Below are positions 46,553 to 55,653 of a DNA stretch of 64,000 nt, in pieces. The stretch is from Tectiglobus diatomicola (GTDB lineage: Bacteria > Pseudomonadota > Alphaproteobacteria > Rhizobiales > Hyphomicrobiaceae): the NCBI GenBank assembly GCA_039583345.1, contig JAZDSJ010000011.1, positions 124,001 through 188,000 on the forward strand. The letters run 5' to 3'. Within the stretch, counting starts at the first letter, position 1, and every line of letters begins with the position of its first letter. Both the position numbers and the translations under genes were made by a program. The notes under the pieces are model-generated. The model was given only the letters and a program-made list of their open reading frames with translations, did no database searches and was not told where the DNA came from.

Positions 46553-47083
46553 CTATTTAGCACCTGTTAAATGTTTAAGAATATTTTGAGGAGAAGATAC
46601 ACCATAAGGATCACTATCACAATTATCAGAATACCCAGGTTCTTCAAACCACGCTTCGATTACACAGTCATTGATTATCGCTGCGTACCGCCATGAACGC
46701 ATTCCAAATCCCAGATTATCCTTAGCAACGAGCATGCCCATTTTGCGAGTAAATTCACCAGAACCATCAGGTATAAGACCTATGTTTTTAATATTTTGAG
46801 ACTTTCCCCAGGCATTCATAACAAACGCGTCATTAACTGAAATGCAATAAATATCATCAATTCCTGCACCAGAGAAATCACTGTAAAGCTTTTCAAAATC
46901 AGGCAATTGAAAAGTTGAGCATGTTGGTGTAAATGCACCCGGTAGAGAGAATAACACAACGCGTTTATTCTTAAAATAATCACTAACTGTCTTATTTTCC
47001 CAACGGAACGGATTAGAACCTCCAATCTTCTCGTCCCTAATGCGTGTCTTAAATGTAACCTCTGGAACTTTTCTACCGATCAT
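46553..47083 (-). CDS. Peroxiredoxin (Prx5 / hybrid type)
   Basis: A 176-residue thiol peroxidase. The peroxidatic cysteine sits in FSLPGAFTPTCSTFQLPDFE near residue 55, and the Arg-containing RSWRYAAI segment is present. Such enzymes reduce hydrogen peroxide and organic peroxides. It ends the nif island downstream of nifM, on the same strand, after a 289-base gap. Peroxiredoxins beside nif genes are known in rhizobia, so a role in guarding nitrogenase is plausible but inferred. Confidence 0.87.
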   Translation of the reverse strand: MIGRKVPEVTFKTRIRDEKIGGSNPFRWENKTVSDYFKNKRVVLFSLPGAFTPTCSTFQLPDFEKLYSDFSGAGIDDIYCISVNDAFVMNAWGKSQNIKNIGLIPDGSGEFTRKMGMLVAKDNLGFGMRSWRYAAIINDCVIEAWFEEPGYSDNCDSDPYGVSSPQNILKHLTGAK

Positions 47084-47372
47084 AATCTTAATTATCCTTA
47101 TTAGGTTTTCTTGGTCTTCAAAAATGTTTATACTGTAAACTTTATTTTTTTTAACTCAAATGTATTTAATTAACGCAGTGTGATTATACACATCAGCAAT
47201 ATTTTATTTAAAACAGCATACCATTTGTGCAGATGATATGCATGCTACACTTAGTCTTTGTTATTTAATATTAAGATTATTATTTAAAATACTAATGGAA
47301 AAAATGTTTGTGACCTAAAGCAGCAAAAATAACAGCTCAACAACTATGATTGAAATTCTCAGGCGTTACCAT

Positions 47373-48287
47373 CTATGTTGCATGCAAGGTGGTATTTTTT
47401 GAGGAATTTGAAGCTGTATCTGAGCCAGAACTACTAGTTGCGGTAGCTACAGATTTGGTGGCACACAAAGTTTTAATCCATAACTTTTTCTTTTTTTCAC
47501 GCCTTTCTTCATAAATTGCCTTAGAAATGTCTAGCCAAGCCTCTTTAAGAGATACCAAGTGTTCCAAAATTATTCGGTCACATCTGACTATATGAAAGCC
47601 AACTTCTGTTTCGACCGGTGCGCTGATTTCTCCTTGTTTAAGCTTAAACGCTGCATCCTCGAGTGGTTTCATCATTCGACCACGACTAAAGGACCCAAGG
47701 GTCCCTCCTTGCAAAGCACTTGGGCACTCTGAGTGTGTTTCAGCTAGCTTATTGAAACTTATAGGATTTTTTATAATCTGGGAATGAAGATCTCTAATTC
47801 GTCTTTGTGCTACAGAAAAACTATTCTCTACAAAATCTGGATTTATGGTAATCAAAATGTGACTAACAGAGCGTTGTTCAGGTTGGTGAAATTTACTTTT
47901 ATGACAACGATAAAAATCTTCAATTTTGGAATCACTAGGTTTTTCAACATTCACAAGCACTTTTTCAATTATTCTTTCCACCTTTAATTGACGACTAAGT
48001 GCAATACACAATAACTCTTCGTCAAGGCCATTCTCACGAAGGTCTTCAAGAAAGCTGGAGTGGTTATCGTAGCTATCAATCAGCGCTTGACGAGCATTTT
48101 GGACATCATTTCGGTCAACAGATACCGTATGAGCTTCATCAGAGTCTAAAATTCTGTTCTCAATGAAAATTGTCCGTCTTGCTAAGCAGTTGGCTGTATC
48201 GTTATCCTGAACGCTCAACTCTTTAGGTTTACAATTAAATCTCTCCTGGGCGACTTTATAAAGATGATATTGATAAATGTTGCTCAT
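47373..48287 (-). CDS. nifM: NifM, nitrogenase Fe-protein maturation isomerase
   Basis: A 304-residue protein with a helical N-terminal half and a parvulin-type peptidyl-prolyl isomerase domain (about residues 135-245): RSVSHILITINPDF, LAETHSECPSALQGGTLGSF, and GEISAPVETEVGFHIVRCD. NifM is needed for active NifH in Azotobacter and Klebsiella. The last 25 residues are serine/threonine-rich and probably unstructured. GGGAG precedes the ATG. It lies 11 bases after nifZ. NifM is less usual in alphaproteobacteria than in gammaproteobacteria. Confidence 0.85.
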   Translation of the reverse strand: MSNIYQYHLYKVAQERFNCKPKELSVQDNDTANCLARRTIFIENRILDSDEAHTVSVDRNDVQNARQALIDSYDNHSSFLEDLRENGLDEELLCIALSRQLKVERIIEKVLVNVEKPSDSKIEDFYRCHKSKFHQPEQRSVSHILITINPDFVENSFSVAQRRIRDLHSQIIKNPISFNKLAETHSECPSALQGGTLGSFSRGRMMKPLEDAAFKLKQGEISAPVETEVGFHIVRCDRIILEHLVSLKEAWLDISKAIYEERREKKKKLWIKTLCATKSVATATSSSGSDTASNSSKNTTLHAT

Positions 48288-48298
48288 TTTAACTCCCT

Positions 48299-48835
48299 TT
48301 AACCGGTTGTTTGATCTGCCTTATCGGCTGCTGCTGCTAAGACATCGGCTAGATCTTCGGGGTCATCCTCTACACTAAGAAGATCATCCGAGGAAGCTTC
48401 GGAGACGAATTTTAAAGACTTCTCAGGCACTTGCAACGTACGGCCAGGAAAACGTACGTGGTAAGCGACACCGCAAGGCTCGTTGCGTAAAACTCTCATA
48501 ATTTGACCTACATCACCCGGCCGGGCAATAATTTCACCTGATATTGCCAATTGAACACATGGTGTAACTTTCTCACGAAATTCATAAAGGTTAGGCACCC
48601 AAGGAGTTGATGCAGGTCGCAGTTCAGGTTCACGACAGCCTACTATTTTATCCATTTCTGTGAAATGCACGGTATAGATAATCTGATCTTGCAAGAAAGT
48701 TCCGATATCTCGAACAAAACCAGTACTGCCGCGACGTATTAAGAGCTCACCAATCTTGCTTCCAGGGAAAGTCCCATCATCACGCACATTTCTTATAACT
48801 CTAACTTCATCGCCACACTCATATTTCGGCCGCAT
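48299..48835 (-). CDS. nifZ: NifZ, P-cluster maturation factor
   Basis: A 178-residue NifZ. The core has two similar halves: CGDEVRVIRNVRDDGTFPG with RGSTGFVRDIGTFLQDQIIY, and ARPGDVGQIMRVLRNEP with YHVRFPGRTLQVPEKSL. It helps form the second P-cluster of NifDK. The C-terminal 35 residues are acidic. AAAGGAGG stands before the start. The order nifW-nifZ-nifM is as in Azotobacter. Confidence 0.9.
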   Translation of the reverse strand: MRPKYECGDEVRVIRNVRDDGTFPGSKIGELLIRRGSTGFVRDIGTFLQDQIIYTVHFTEMDKIVGCREPELRPASTPWVPNLYEFREKVTPCVQLAISGEIIARPGDVGQIMRVLRNEPCGVAYHVRFPGRTLQVPEKSLKFVSEASSDDLLSVEDDPEDLADVLAAAADKADQTTG

Positions 48836-48886
48836 AACCCAACCTCCTTTGAAGCGCTAATTATATGCGCCCGTTACTATTTTGGT

Positions 48887-49198
48887 TTATTTTCGAACTA
48901 ATTCCAACGGTACGAAACTCTTCTGCGGCTGGAGAACTTTGAACACTTTCTCTGTACGTGCATCAGAATTTACAAAGTCTTCATATGCCTTCTGTAAGAA
49001 CTTTTTATAATATAATTCACAATCAGAATTGTTTTTAGGAGCATCCATGTCCTTTTCTAAATAATCGTGAAAACGCTGAAGAATGTGTAACCTATTAACG
49101 TGTACAACTCTAGGATCATACTCAATCTCAAAGAAGTCAAGAAATTCTTCTGCGCTGGATAAATCCTTTAATTCACGTTCGAATTCGATATTCCTCAT
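48887..49198 (-). CDS. nifW: NifW, nitrogenase-stabilising protein
   Basis: A 103-residue NifW. ELKDLSSAEEFLDFFEIEYD and VNRLHILQRFHDYL are the conserved segments; VFKVLQPQKSFVPL closes the family core. NifW binds and protects the MoFe protein against oxygen during maturation. It lies between cysE and nifZ on the same strand. Confidence 0.92.
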   Translation of the reverse strand: MRNIEFERELKDLSSAEEFLDFFEIEYDPRVVHVNRLHILQRFHDYLEKDMDAPKNNSDCELYYKKFLQKAYEDFVNSDARTEKVFKVLQPQKSFVPLELVRK

Positions 49199-49263
49199 CT
49201 CTCTTAATCCTCATATTAAAACTATAAAATCACAAGCCACATTCTCGCTTGTTAAATTCAATC

Positions 49264-50010
49264 CTAAGTAGAGTGTTCTGGTTTACTTTTTTTAATCTTA
49301 GGAGCCGGGACATTAGTTGTAGTTACATATTCACCATGTAATTCACTGCCCTCCGCTTCATGCTCGCACTTATTGGCTTGTTGCTCAAGTTTTGCTACTC
49401 GTATTGTTAGCATACATAGAGCCTCTGCTACTGGATCCGAAATCCTATGATCTTCAAAATTTAGTCCACGGGAATCAAGCGGTAAAACACACTTGTCACG
49501 TATTATACGACCTGGAATTCCCACAACTGTACTGGCAGAAGGAACATTGTCAATGACTACGGAGTTAGCACCAACACGCGAGTTAGATCCAATAGTAATA
49601 GGTCCTAGTAACTTTGCTCCACTTCCAACGATGACATTGTCACAGATAGTAGGATGTCGCTTACCTTTACTCCATGATATTCCCCCGAGGGTTACACCAT
49701 GATAAAGTGTAACATCATCACCAACAACTGCCGTTTCGCCAATTACTACACCTGATCCATGATCAATAAAAAAACGCTCACCTATGGTTGCAGCAGGATG
49801 AATGTCAATATTGGTGACAAGCCTCGTAAAAAATGAAATTAAACGCGGCAAATAACGCCAGCCAGATTTCCAGAAAAAATGTGCTAATCTGTGCATAAAA
49901 ATAGCATGCACGCCGGGATAAATAGTTAAAACCTCAAAGATTGAACGAGCTGCCGGATCGCGTTGAAAAACACAATTAATATCACCCCTAATCATGCTCC
50001 AAAGCGACAT
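49264..50010 (-). CDS. cysE: Serine O-acetyltransferase (NifP-type CysE)
   Basis: A 248-residue left-handed beta-helix acetyltransferase: N-terminal helices (PGVHAIFMHRLAHFFW) and hexapeptide repeats (NIDIHPAATIGERFFIDHG, VIGETAVVGDDVTLYHGVTL, GRIIRDK). It makes O-acetylserine, the precursor of cysteine used by NifS. I start at the ATG at 50010 with GGGAGGG before it; it abuts the nifV stop (50012). Its position between nifV and nifW is that of cysE1/nifP in Azotobacter. The C-terminal tail (about 60 residues) is polar and unconserved. Confidence 0.92.
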   Translation of the reverse strand: MSLWSMIRGDINCVFQRDPAARSIFEVLTIYPGVHAIFMHRLAHFFWKSGWRYLPRLISFFTRLVTNIDIHPAATIGERFFIDHGSGVVIGETAVVGDDVTLYHGVTLGGISWSKGKRHPTICDNVIVGSGAKLLGPITIGSNSRVGANSVVIDNVPSASTVVGIPGRIIRDKCVLPLDSRGLNFEDHRISDPVAEALCMLTIRVAKLEQQANKCEHEAEGSELHGEYVTTTNVPAPKIKKSKPEHST

Positions 50011-50011
50011 T

Positions 50012-51151
50012 TCACCCTCCCACGCTATGTTGTGCATGGTGGAAAGAAATTAATTCGTCTGAAGTTGGAGATCTTTTCAATTTTTCAGCAAAACGACGCA
50101 CCTCAGGTAAAATTCTGACTGCAATATCGCGCTCTAATACAATACCCAACTCAGCATATGCATGGATCAAGCCTCTGGTGCCGGAATGCTTTCCAAGTAC
50201 AAAGTCATGCCTACGGCCAAACTCAGCTGGATCAACACCTTGATAATTATAAGGATCTTTTATGAGTCCATCAACGTGTATACCTGATTCATGTGAAAAA
50301 ACTCGATCGCCTACTAAACTCTTAAGAGGTGAGACCTTGCATCCCGAGGCTTCCTCAACAAACTTAGCCAGCGAGGCATAATTTCGAAGGTCAATACCTG
50401 TTTTAAGTCCAAAAAATTTTGATAAACCAACAGTAATTTCTTCAAGAGGAGCATTTCCAGCACGCTCACCAAGTCCAAACACAGTAGTATTAACGTAGCT
50501 AGCTCCACCACGTACAGCCGCAAGCGAGTTGGCGGTAGCCAGTCCAATATCATCATGGGCATGTATCTCTATATCGAGACTACTGGAAGATCGTAAATCC
50601 CTAATACGGTCATATATAGTAAAAGGATCCATAATACCAACCGTATCAGCAAAACGAAAGCGTTCCGCACCTACCCTCTCAGACACTTTTAGAATTTCTT
50701 TAAGAAAATCTAAATCCGCTCGCGATGCATCTTCACCACCGATGCAAACACGAAAACCCAAGTCTAAGGCTCGTGGCACGATTGATTTAATTTGTTGCAA
50801 AACCCATTTGCGATTTTTATTAAGTTTTTTTGATATTTGTTGATCGGACACAGGAATAGACAAATCTATGAGACCAATTCCTAGACCACAGGCTGATGTT
50901 AGATCATCATCCCGCATTCTACTCCAAATCATAAGATCAGCATTTAATCCTAGCGAAGCAATATCTGCAATAGTTTCACGCTCTTCTGTACCCATTGCAG
51001 GTATACCTACCTCAAGTTCAGGTACACCGATAGCATCCAAACTACGAGCTATATCTATCTTTTCACTTTTTGAAAAAGCAACGCCGGCAGACTGTTCACC
51101 ATCACGAAGAGTGGTGTCATTAATTACTACTTTGTGGGACGAAATTTCCAT
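50012..51151 (-). CDS. nifV: Homocitrate synthase NifV
   Basis: A 379-residue DRE-TIM metallolyase that condenses acetyl-CoA with 2-oxoglutarate to give homocitrate, the organic ligand of FeMo-co. INDTTLRDGEQSAGVAFS is the family opening; IEIHAHDDIGLATANSLAAV and NTTVFGLGERAGNAPLEEI carry metal and substrate ligands; HESGIHVDGLIKDP follows. It is intact. Some symbionts that receive homocitrate from the host have lost nifV; this one has not. Confidence 0.95.
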   Translation of the reverse strand: MEISSHKVVINDTTLRDGEQSAGVAFSKSEKIDIARSLDAIGVPELEVGIPAMGTEERETIADIASLGLNADLMIWSRMRDDDLTSACGLGIGLIDLSIPVSDQQISKKLNKNRKWVLQQIKSIVPRALDLGFRVCIGGEDASRADLDFLKEILKVSERVGAERFRFADTVGIMDPFTIYDRIRDLRSSSSLDIEIHAHDDIGLATANSLAAVRGGASYVNTTVFGLGERAGNAPLEEITVGLSKFFGLKTGIDLRNYASLAKFVEEASGCKVSPLKSLVGDRVFSHESGIHVDGLIKDPYNYQGVDPAEFGRRHDFVLGKHSGTRGLIHAYAELGIVLERDIAVRILPEVRRFAEKLKRSPTSDELISFHHAQHSVGG

Positions 51152-51477
51152 GGCTTACGTGCTCCAGAACAGAAAGATGGAACTTGTTACAGGTATCGAC
51201 ACTTAGTAGTACACAATAAAAAATTAGAATTAATTAAAGTCTGCTCGGCCTACCACAACGACAACAATCTAGCTTTCTACTACTCTTTTGAAGGCCAAAT
51301 TAAATAATACCATGCGTTAATCAAGGGAGGTTAACACATGGTATTGCGTTGCCTCCTAAATTGCTTCGATAAAATCGATCAATTTAAGTGACAACATAAG
51401 TTCTGCATTCAGATTAAGTAGTGAGGTTCAAGAATCAATCATCACCTTTTTAAGCAAGAAAAAGTAAAATGTTACAT
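51152..51477. other. nifS-nifV intergenic region
   Basis: Apart from the hairpin listed separately, no promoter of the sigma-54 type was seen. The region is AT-rich. Confidence 0.4.
51306..51345 (-). terminator. Strong hairpin between nifS and nifV
   Basis: Fifteen-base arms, AATACCATGCGTTAA (51306-51320) and TTAACACATGGTATT (51331-51345), with one mismatch or wobble and a ten-base loop. On the minus strand it stands about 130 bases after the nifS stop and is followed by ATTTAATTT. It could end the iscA-nifU-nifS message or stabilise it. Confidence 0.65.
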
Positions 51478-52692
51478 TCACGCATAAGATGGTTCAAATG
51501 CTCTAGTAGAATCTTTGACTGGACCTTCCTTGGACCAATAAGGAGAAAGTTGTCTAAGACGAGTGATTATTTCAGGGACAGCAGCAATAGTTAAATCAAT
51601 TTCATCTGGTGTATTATAATACGACAATGAAAATCTGGTTGTACCGTGAGCAGCAGTAAACGGAATACCCATAGCTGACATTACATGTGAAGGCTCTAGC
51701 GAACCCGATGTGCAAGCAGAACCGCTTGAAGCTGCAATCCCTTTTTTATTAAGCATCATTAAAATTGCTTCACCCTCGATATATTCAAAAGCGATATTAC
51801 TTGTATTAGGCAGCCTGTTGTCCAAATCACCAGTAACAAAACAATGCGAGTTAGACGAGAGGATACCATTCTCAAGACGATCACGGAGTGCTCTTACTCT
51901 AACATTTTCATCTTCTAGGCGATCGAGGGCTAGCTCAGCTGCAACGCCTAACCCAACAATAGAAGCTGTGTTTTCAGTACCAGCCCTTCGTCCCCTTTCT
52001 TGGTGGCCACCACGCATCAATGGGCGAAAGCGAGTACCGCGCCTGAGATAAAGTGCTCCTATACCCTTTGGGGCATGCAACTTGTGCCCAGACAATGACA
52101 GCATGTCAATTTTTGTAGATTTAAGATCAATCGGAAGTTTGCCAATAGCCTGCACTGCATCTGTGTGAAACATGACACCTGCATCTGACGCCAACTCAGC
52201 CATTTCCACAACAGGAAAGATTGTTCCTGTTTCATTATTAGCCCACATTACTGTAACAATAGCCACATCATCATTCAGTAGGCTTTTATAAATATCTAGA
52301 TCAAGTCGACCTTTTTCATCAACACTAAGACGAGTGATGTTATAGCCTTCCTTTTCTAGCTGTTCACAGACTGCAAGTATGGCGGGATGTTCAACAGCTG
52401 TTGTTATGATAGTTTTACGTTGCGGATGCGCCTTAACCGCCGACATAATTGCAGTCACATCCGATTCAGTTCCACATGACGTAAAAACAACCTCGCTATC
52501 GAATTCAGCTCCTATTAACATCTGAACTTGATTACGGGCCTTGCTGATCATACGCCCGACTTGATTGCCAAATTGGTGAATGGAAGATGGATTCCCAAAT
52601 TGTTCAGTAAAGAAAGGAAGCATAGCCTCAAGCACTTCAGGAGCCACCTGAGTGGTAGCATTATTATCAAAATAAATACCAGAGGTAGTCAT
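51478..52692 (-). CDS. nifS: Cysteine desulfurase NifS
   Basis: A 404-residue PLP enzyme (NifS/IscS class I). The PLP lysine lies in LSLSGHKLHAPKGIGALY near residue 205, and the catalytic cysteine in SSGSACTSGSLEPSH near residue 330. NifS takes sulfur from cysteine and gives it to NifU. A GAGGTGG ribosome site precedes the ATG, and the first four bases overlap the end of nifU, so the two are coupled. Confidence 0.95.
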   Translation of the reverse strand: MTTSGIYFDNNATTQVAPEVLEAMLPFFTEQFGNPSSIHQFGNQVGRMISKARNQVQMLIGAEFDSEVVFTSCGTESDVTAIMSAVKAHPQRKTIITTAVEHPAILAVCEQLEKEGYNITRLSVDEKGRLDLDIYKSLLNDDVAIVTVMWANNETGTIFPVVEMAELASDAGVMFHTDAVQAIGKLPIDLKSTKIDMLSLSGHKLHAPKGIGALYLRRGTRFRPLMRGGHQERGRRAGTENTASIVGLGVAAELALDRLEDENVRVRALRDRLENGILSSNSHCFVTGDLDNRLPNTSNIAFEYIEGEAILMMLNKKGIAASSGSACTSGSLEPSHVMSAMGIPFTAAHGTTRFSLSYYNTPDEIDLTIAAVPEIITRLRQLSPYWSKEGPVKDSTRAFEPSYA

Positions 52693-53630
52693 GATCCCAC
52701 CTCCTCAACTTGACGTTTGCTTAGGGGTACAATTTGGACGAACTCACCTAATTCCTCCATGATTTTTTGTTGCAAACCATTCAAAGTTAAGCCCGCCATC
52801 TGACATCCTACACAAGCGCCCGTAAGGCTAACAAACACAGTCTTGTCTTGAACATCAATGAGCTCTACATCGCCACGATCAGCTTGCAAGGATGGACGCA
52901 CAGCAGCTATAGCTTTTTCAATTTTTTGTATACGTTGTACAATATTATATTTAGGTTTAGATTGCTTTTTAGTAGGCAAGGGTTTTTGCAATACATCAGG
53001 TGCTTTAGGTTCTTCAGCAAGAATATCTGTTGCAACCTTGCCGGGTACAAAACATTCCCCGCGCGCTTTAAGCTCAGCAGTTAAGATTTCTTCAATTTTT
53101 TCATGACAAGCAGAACATCCAGCTCCTGCTTTGGTGTAATTAGCAACATCTTCAACGCTTGAAAGAGAATTGGCACGTATTGTTTCAACTATTAGAGGTT
53201 CTTCAATTGCAAAACATTTGCAAACCAAAGCTCCTTCTTCATGCGCATCTTTCCACTCTTCTCCGCGATAATTCGCTACTGCTGCATGCAAAGCTTCACG
53301 TCCCATCACCGAACAATGCATCTTTTCAGGAGGCAATCCTTCCAGAAAGTCCGCAATATCTTGGTTGGAAATTTTAAGGGCTTCGTCGAGACTTTTACCC
53401 TTAATAATTTCTGTGAGAGCTGACGACGAAGCAATAGCCGACCCACAACCAAAGGTCTGAAAGCCTGCTTTCTCTATTACTTCGGTTTCAGTATTAACTT
53501 TCAATGTTAGCCTAAGCGCATCACCACAGCTCAAAGAGCCGACATCACCTACAGCATTAGCGTCTTCAACAGCTCCGACGTTGCGCGGATTGTAAAAGTG
53601 CTCCTTAACGGTTTCAGAGTAGTCCCACAT
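52689..53630 (-). CDS. nifU: NifU Fe-S scaffold protein
   Basis: A 313-residue three-domain NifU: an IscU-like N-terminal scaffold with Cys35, Cys62 and Cys106, a central permanent [2Fe-2S] domain (CKCFAIEEPL and GAGCSACHEKIEEIL), and a C-terminal Nfu domain with the CVGC pair in TGACVGCQMAGLTL. It builds clusters with NifS for nitrogenase proteins. I start at the Met before WDYSETVKEHFYNP, the family N-terminus, although 28 more codons are open. It follows iscA closely and overlaps nifS by four bases. Confidence 0.95.
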   Translation of the reverse strand: MWDYSETVKEHFYNPRNVGAVEDANAVGDVGSLSCGDALRLTLKVNTETEVIEKAGFQTFGCGSAIASSSALTEIIKGKSLDEALKISNQDIADFLEGLPPEKMHCSVMGREALHAAVANYRGEEWKDAHEEGALVCKCFAIEEPLIVETIRANSLSSVEDVANYTKAGAGCSACHEKIEEILTAELKARGECFVPGKVATDILAEEPKAPDVLQKPLPTKKQSKPKYNIVQRIQKIEKAIAAVRPSLQADRGDVELIDVQDKTVFVSLTGACVGCQMAGLTLNGLQQKIMEELGEFVQIVPLSKRQVEEVGS

Positions 53631-53704
53631 AATTAATATCTCATAAACATTGTTGAACTGCGCCATATAGTATTCAATAACTAAGGCGCTAGAAAGCCTC
53701 AAGA

Positions 53705-54034
53705 TTAATTGCAAGTTTTAAAAGACTTGCCACAAGCACAACTGTTAGAAGCATTGGGATTAGAAAATGTGAAGCCTGAACCCTGTAGACTTTCCACAAA
53801 ATCTACTGTAACGCCTTTTAAAACCATCACACTTGACGAATCAACGTAAACATTCGTCTCTCCACACGAAATAACATCATCTCCGTCTTGAGGTTTTTCT
53901 TCGAGCGACATAGAATACTGCAGTCCCGAACACCCACCATCTACAACCGATATCCTAAGTCCTCCGATAGGCTTGTCAGCAGTTTCGACAAATTTCAAAA
54001 TAGCTTTTTGTGCGTTATCAGTCAGTTCTAACAT
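53705..54034 (-). CDS. iscA: Nif-associated IscA/HesB protein
   Basis: A 109-residue A-type Fe-S carrier. The three cluster cysteines are Cys35 (DGGCSGLQY), Cys99 and Cys101 (SCACGKSF). I start at the ATG at 54034, with GGAG nine bases before, which gives the normal size; 20 more codons are open. It leads the iscA-nifU-nifS group and has a sigma-54 type promoter upstream. The order is that of iscA-nif in Azotobacter. Confidence 0.9.
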   Translation of the reverse strand: MLELTDNAQKAILKFVETADKPIGGLRISVVDGGCSGLQYSMSLEEKPQDGDDVISCGETNVYVDSSSVMVLKGVTVDFVESLQGSGFTFSNPNASNSCACGKSFKTCN

Positions 54035-54110
54035 ATTGAACGTCTCCATGAATGACACAGCAAAGATGCTAGCCTTAAAAATTGTTAGTAACAAAACTTG
54101 TGCTTACATA

Positions 54111-54126
54111 AGCAACATTTGCGCCA
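54111..54126 (-). promoter_or_regulatory. Sigma-54 (RpoN) promoter for iscA-nifU-nifS
   Basis: On the minus strand TGGCGC-AAATG-TTGCT, with GG and GC ten bases apart as needed for -24/-12. It fits the TGGCRC-N5-TTGCW consensus. Transcription would start near 54100, some 65 bases before the iscA ATG. I found no exact TGT-N10-ACA within 300 bases upstream; TGT-N12-ACA near 54354 has the wrong spacing. Confidence 0.72.
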
Positions 54127-54499
54127 TAATCACGACAAGCGCTTAAAGCTTTGTTTTAAAGCAATTTTATAAAAAGCCAACATTTCAATTGTCGGCTTCC
54201 AGCCTCTTATCATGAAATACTCAAACATTTAGCTTAACACTATACTCGCCTCTACGACAATGCAGCGAACCACTAGTATTAAGCAATTTGATTATAGTCT
54301 ATTAAACACTACTTAGAGATAGCAGCTGCTGTCAACAAGAAGCTCAAACGTCTTGTAATAATCTACAGACATTTATTTAATTATGCAGATCATACCTTGG
54401 GCTCAGTTTGTTAGTAACTTGTGAAGCCGAAACCGCACCAAAATTTTGATTTTATGTTCCGGCGAACACGCTTACATGCCGAGTTTAAAAGCCAATGTT
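54127..54499. other. Gap between fdxB and the iscA promoter
   Basis: About 370 bases without a gene. It ends the nifEN-to-fdxB transcript and precedes the iscA promoter. No nifB or other relic was seen. Confidence 0.45.
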
Positions 54500-54811
54500 T
54501 TATGCAGTTACAGCAGACGGCTCGTTTAGCATACAGTTTTTAGGACAGACACGTGAACAAGCTTCGCAGCCTATGCAGTCCGAAGCATTAGCTAACGCCA
54601 TCACCATTGTCACATCATCGTCAAGATCATCATCATCATCATCATCATCTAAATCAGAATTGCTCTCACCACGCTCAACAAGTTTGAGGACATCTCGGGA
54701 ACACACTTTATAGCAGCGACCACAGCCTATGCAGTTAGCTTGCTCCAGCTTTGTAAGAAACTTGGGAACGTAAGGTTCTCCACCTCGAGTAACGCCTGTA
54801 ATTTCTGACAT
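54500..54811 (-). CDS. fdxB: Nif-specific ferredoxin III (FdxB), acidic linker
   Basis: A 103-residue 2[4Fe-4S] ferredoxin of the nif-specific type. The cluster motifs CIGCGRCYKVC and CIGCEACSRVCP lie at the two ends; between them is a run of aspartates (residues ~54-69, DLDDDDDDDDLDDD) encoded by GAT repeats. AAGGAG precedes the ATG at 54811; 22 more codons are open. It may carry electrons to nitrogenase or to FeMo-co assembly. It closes the nifEN-X operon. Confidence 0.88.
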   Translation of the reverse strand: MSEITGVTRGGEPYVPKFLTKLEQANCIGCGRCYKVCSRDVLKLVERGESNSDLDDDDDDDDLDDDVTMVMALANASDCIGCEACSRVCPKNCMLNEPSAVTA

Positions 54812-54885
54812 AATTAATACTCCTTTTGAATAAAATGTTATGGTAATCATCAGATTACATTGTTTAATGTTTAACAAGCTAAGTA

Positions 54886-55104
54886 TTAGACACTATCTTT
54901 GCCACTTTGTGTAGCTAATTGCTTTTGTGCCTCTGCCCAAGCCTTACAGGCCTCATAGGTTGCATCTGCAATAGCAGGTATCTCCACATAGGCAGCCGGA
55001 AGGCGATCTTCAACTAAGTCGTGCAATTCGCCGGCTTTCTCGCTTGCGATTCTCTTCAGCTTAAGCACTTTCTTTTTTAAAACTTTCAGATCTTCGTCGG
55101 TCAT
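54886..55104 (-). CDS. CCE_0567-type nif-associated small protein
   Basis: A 72-residue helical protein: LKKKVLKLKRIASEKAGELH, DLVEDRLP and the aromatic Y-x5-A-W segment match the small metalloprotein family (CCE_0567 type) found after DUF269 genes in nif clusters. Its function is not established. I start at the Met before TDEDLKVLKKK; 23 more codons are open. Confidence 0.8.
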   Translation of the reverse strand: MTDEDLKVLKKKVLKLKRIASEKAGELHDLVEDRLPAAYVEIPAIADATYEACKAWAEAQKQLATQSGKDSV

Positions 55105-55179
55105 AATCGATATCTCGTTATTGTTGAGCACAAAGCGACCACTTAAAGCGGTGTATGAATTGAAATGTGACAAAAAACT

Positions 55180-55653
55180 TCAGAGTGTGGCAACATCGCG
55201 GTGTGCTTCGACAAGTATTACAGCCTTTTCGACTAACTTATCTATTTCATCTTGCAAATTTTGCAGTGAAGCAAAACCAAAGCGATGTACGTCACGCAGT
55301 GTCCGGTCAACGGTAATAAGTTTACCAACGACCACAAAGGCACGCCCGAACCCTTCATGAGAAAGATTAACAATCGGCACAGCCATAAGCCCAGTGCGTT
55401 TCTCAATCATAACAGAAATTGCATTGTAATAGGCCTTAAGACGCGCCATGACAATCTCATCAGGATCTCCAACAATAGGTATCTCACGCTTACGCTCCTT
55501 AGTCAGAATAAACGGATCGATGATCTCAGCATTCTCTGAATCATCATAAGTGCCGTAAGTATCTATTGCACGCATTTGACGAACAATCTCGACAACAACT
55601 TCACTGCCGAGCAAAGGATCTGAGATATCAATATGAAGAGTTTCCGCTGTCAT
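55180..55653 (-). CDS. NifX-associated protein (DUF269)
   Basis: A 157-residue DUF269 protein. VEIVRQMRAIDTYGTYD, MARLKAYYNAISVMIEKRTG and VNLSHEGFGRAFVVVGKLI are conserved segments. It lies in nearly all nif clusters after nifX; a precise role is not known. Its start overlaps the end of the rseC-like gene by four bases. Confidence 0.88.
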   Translation of the reverse strand: MTAETLHIDISDPLLGSEVVVEIVRQMRAIDTYGTYDDSENAEIIDPFILTKERKREIPIVGDPDEIVMARLKAYYNAISVMIEKRTGLMAVPIVNLSHEGFGRAFVVVGKLITVDRTLRDVHRFGFASLQNLQDEIDKLVEKAVILVEAHRDVATL

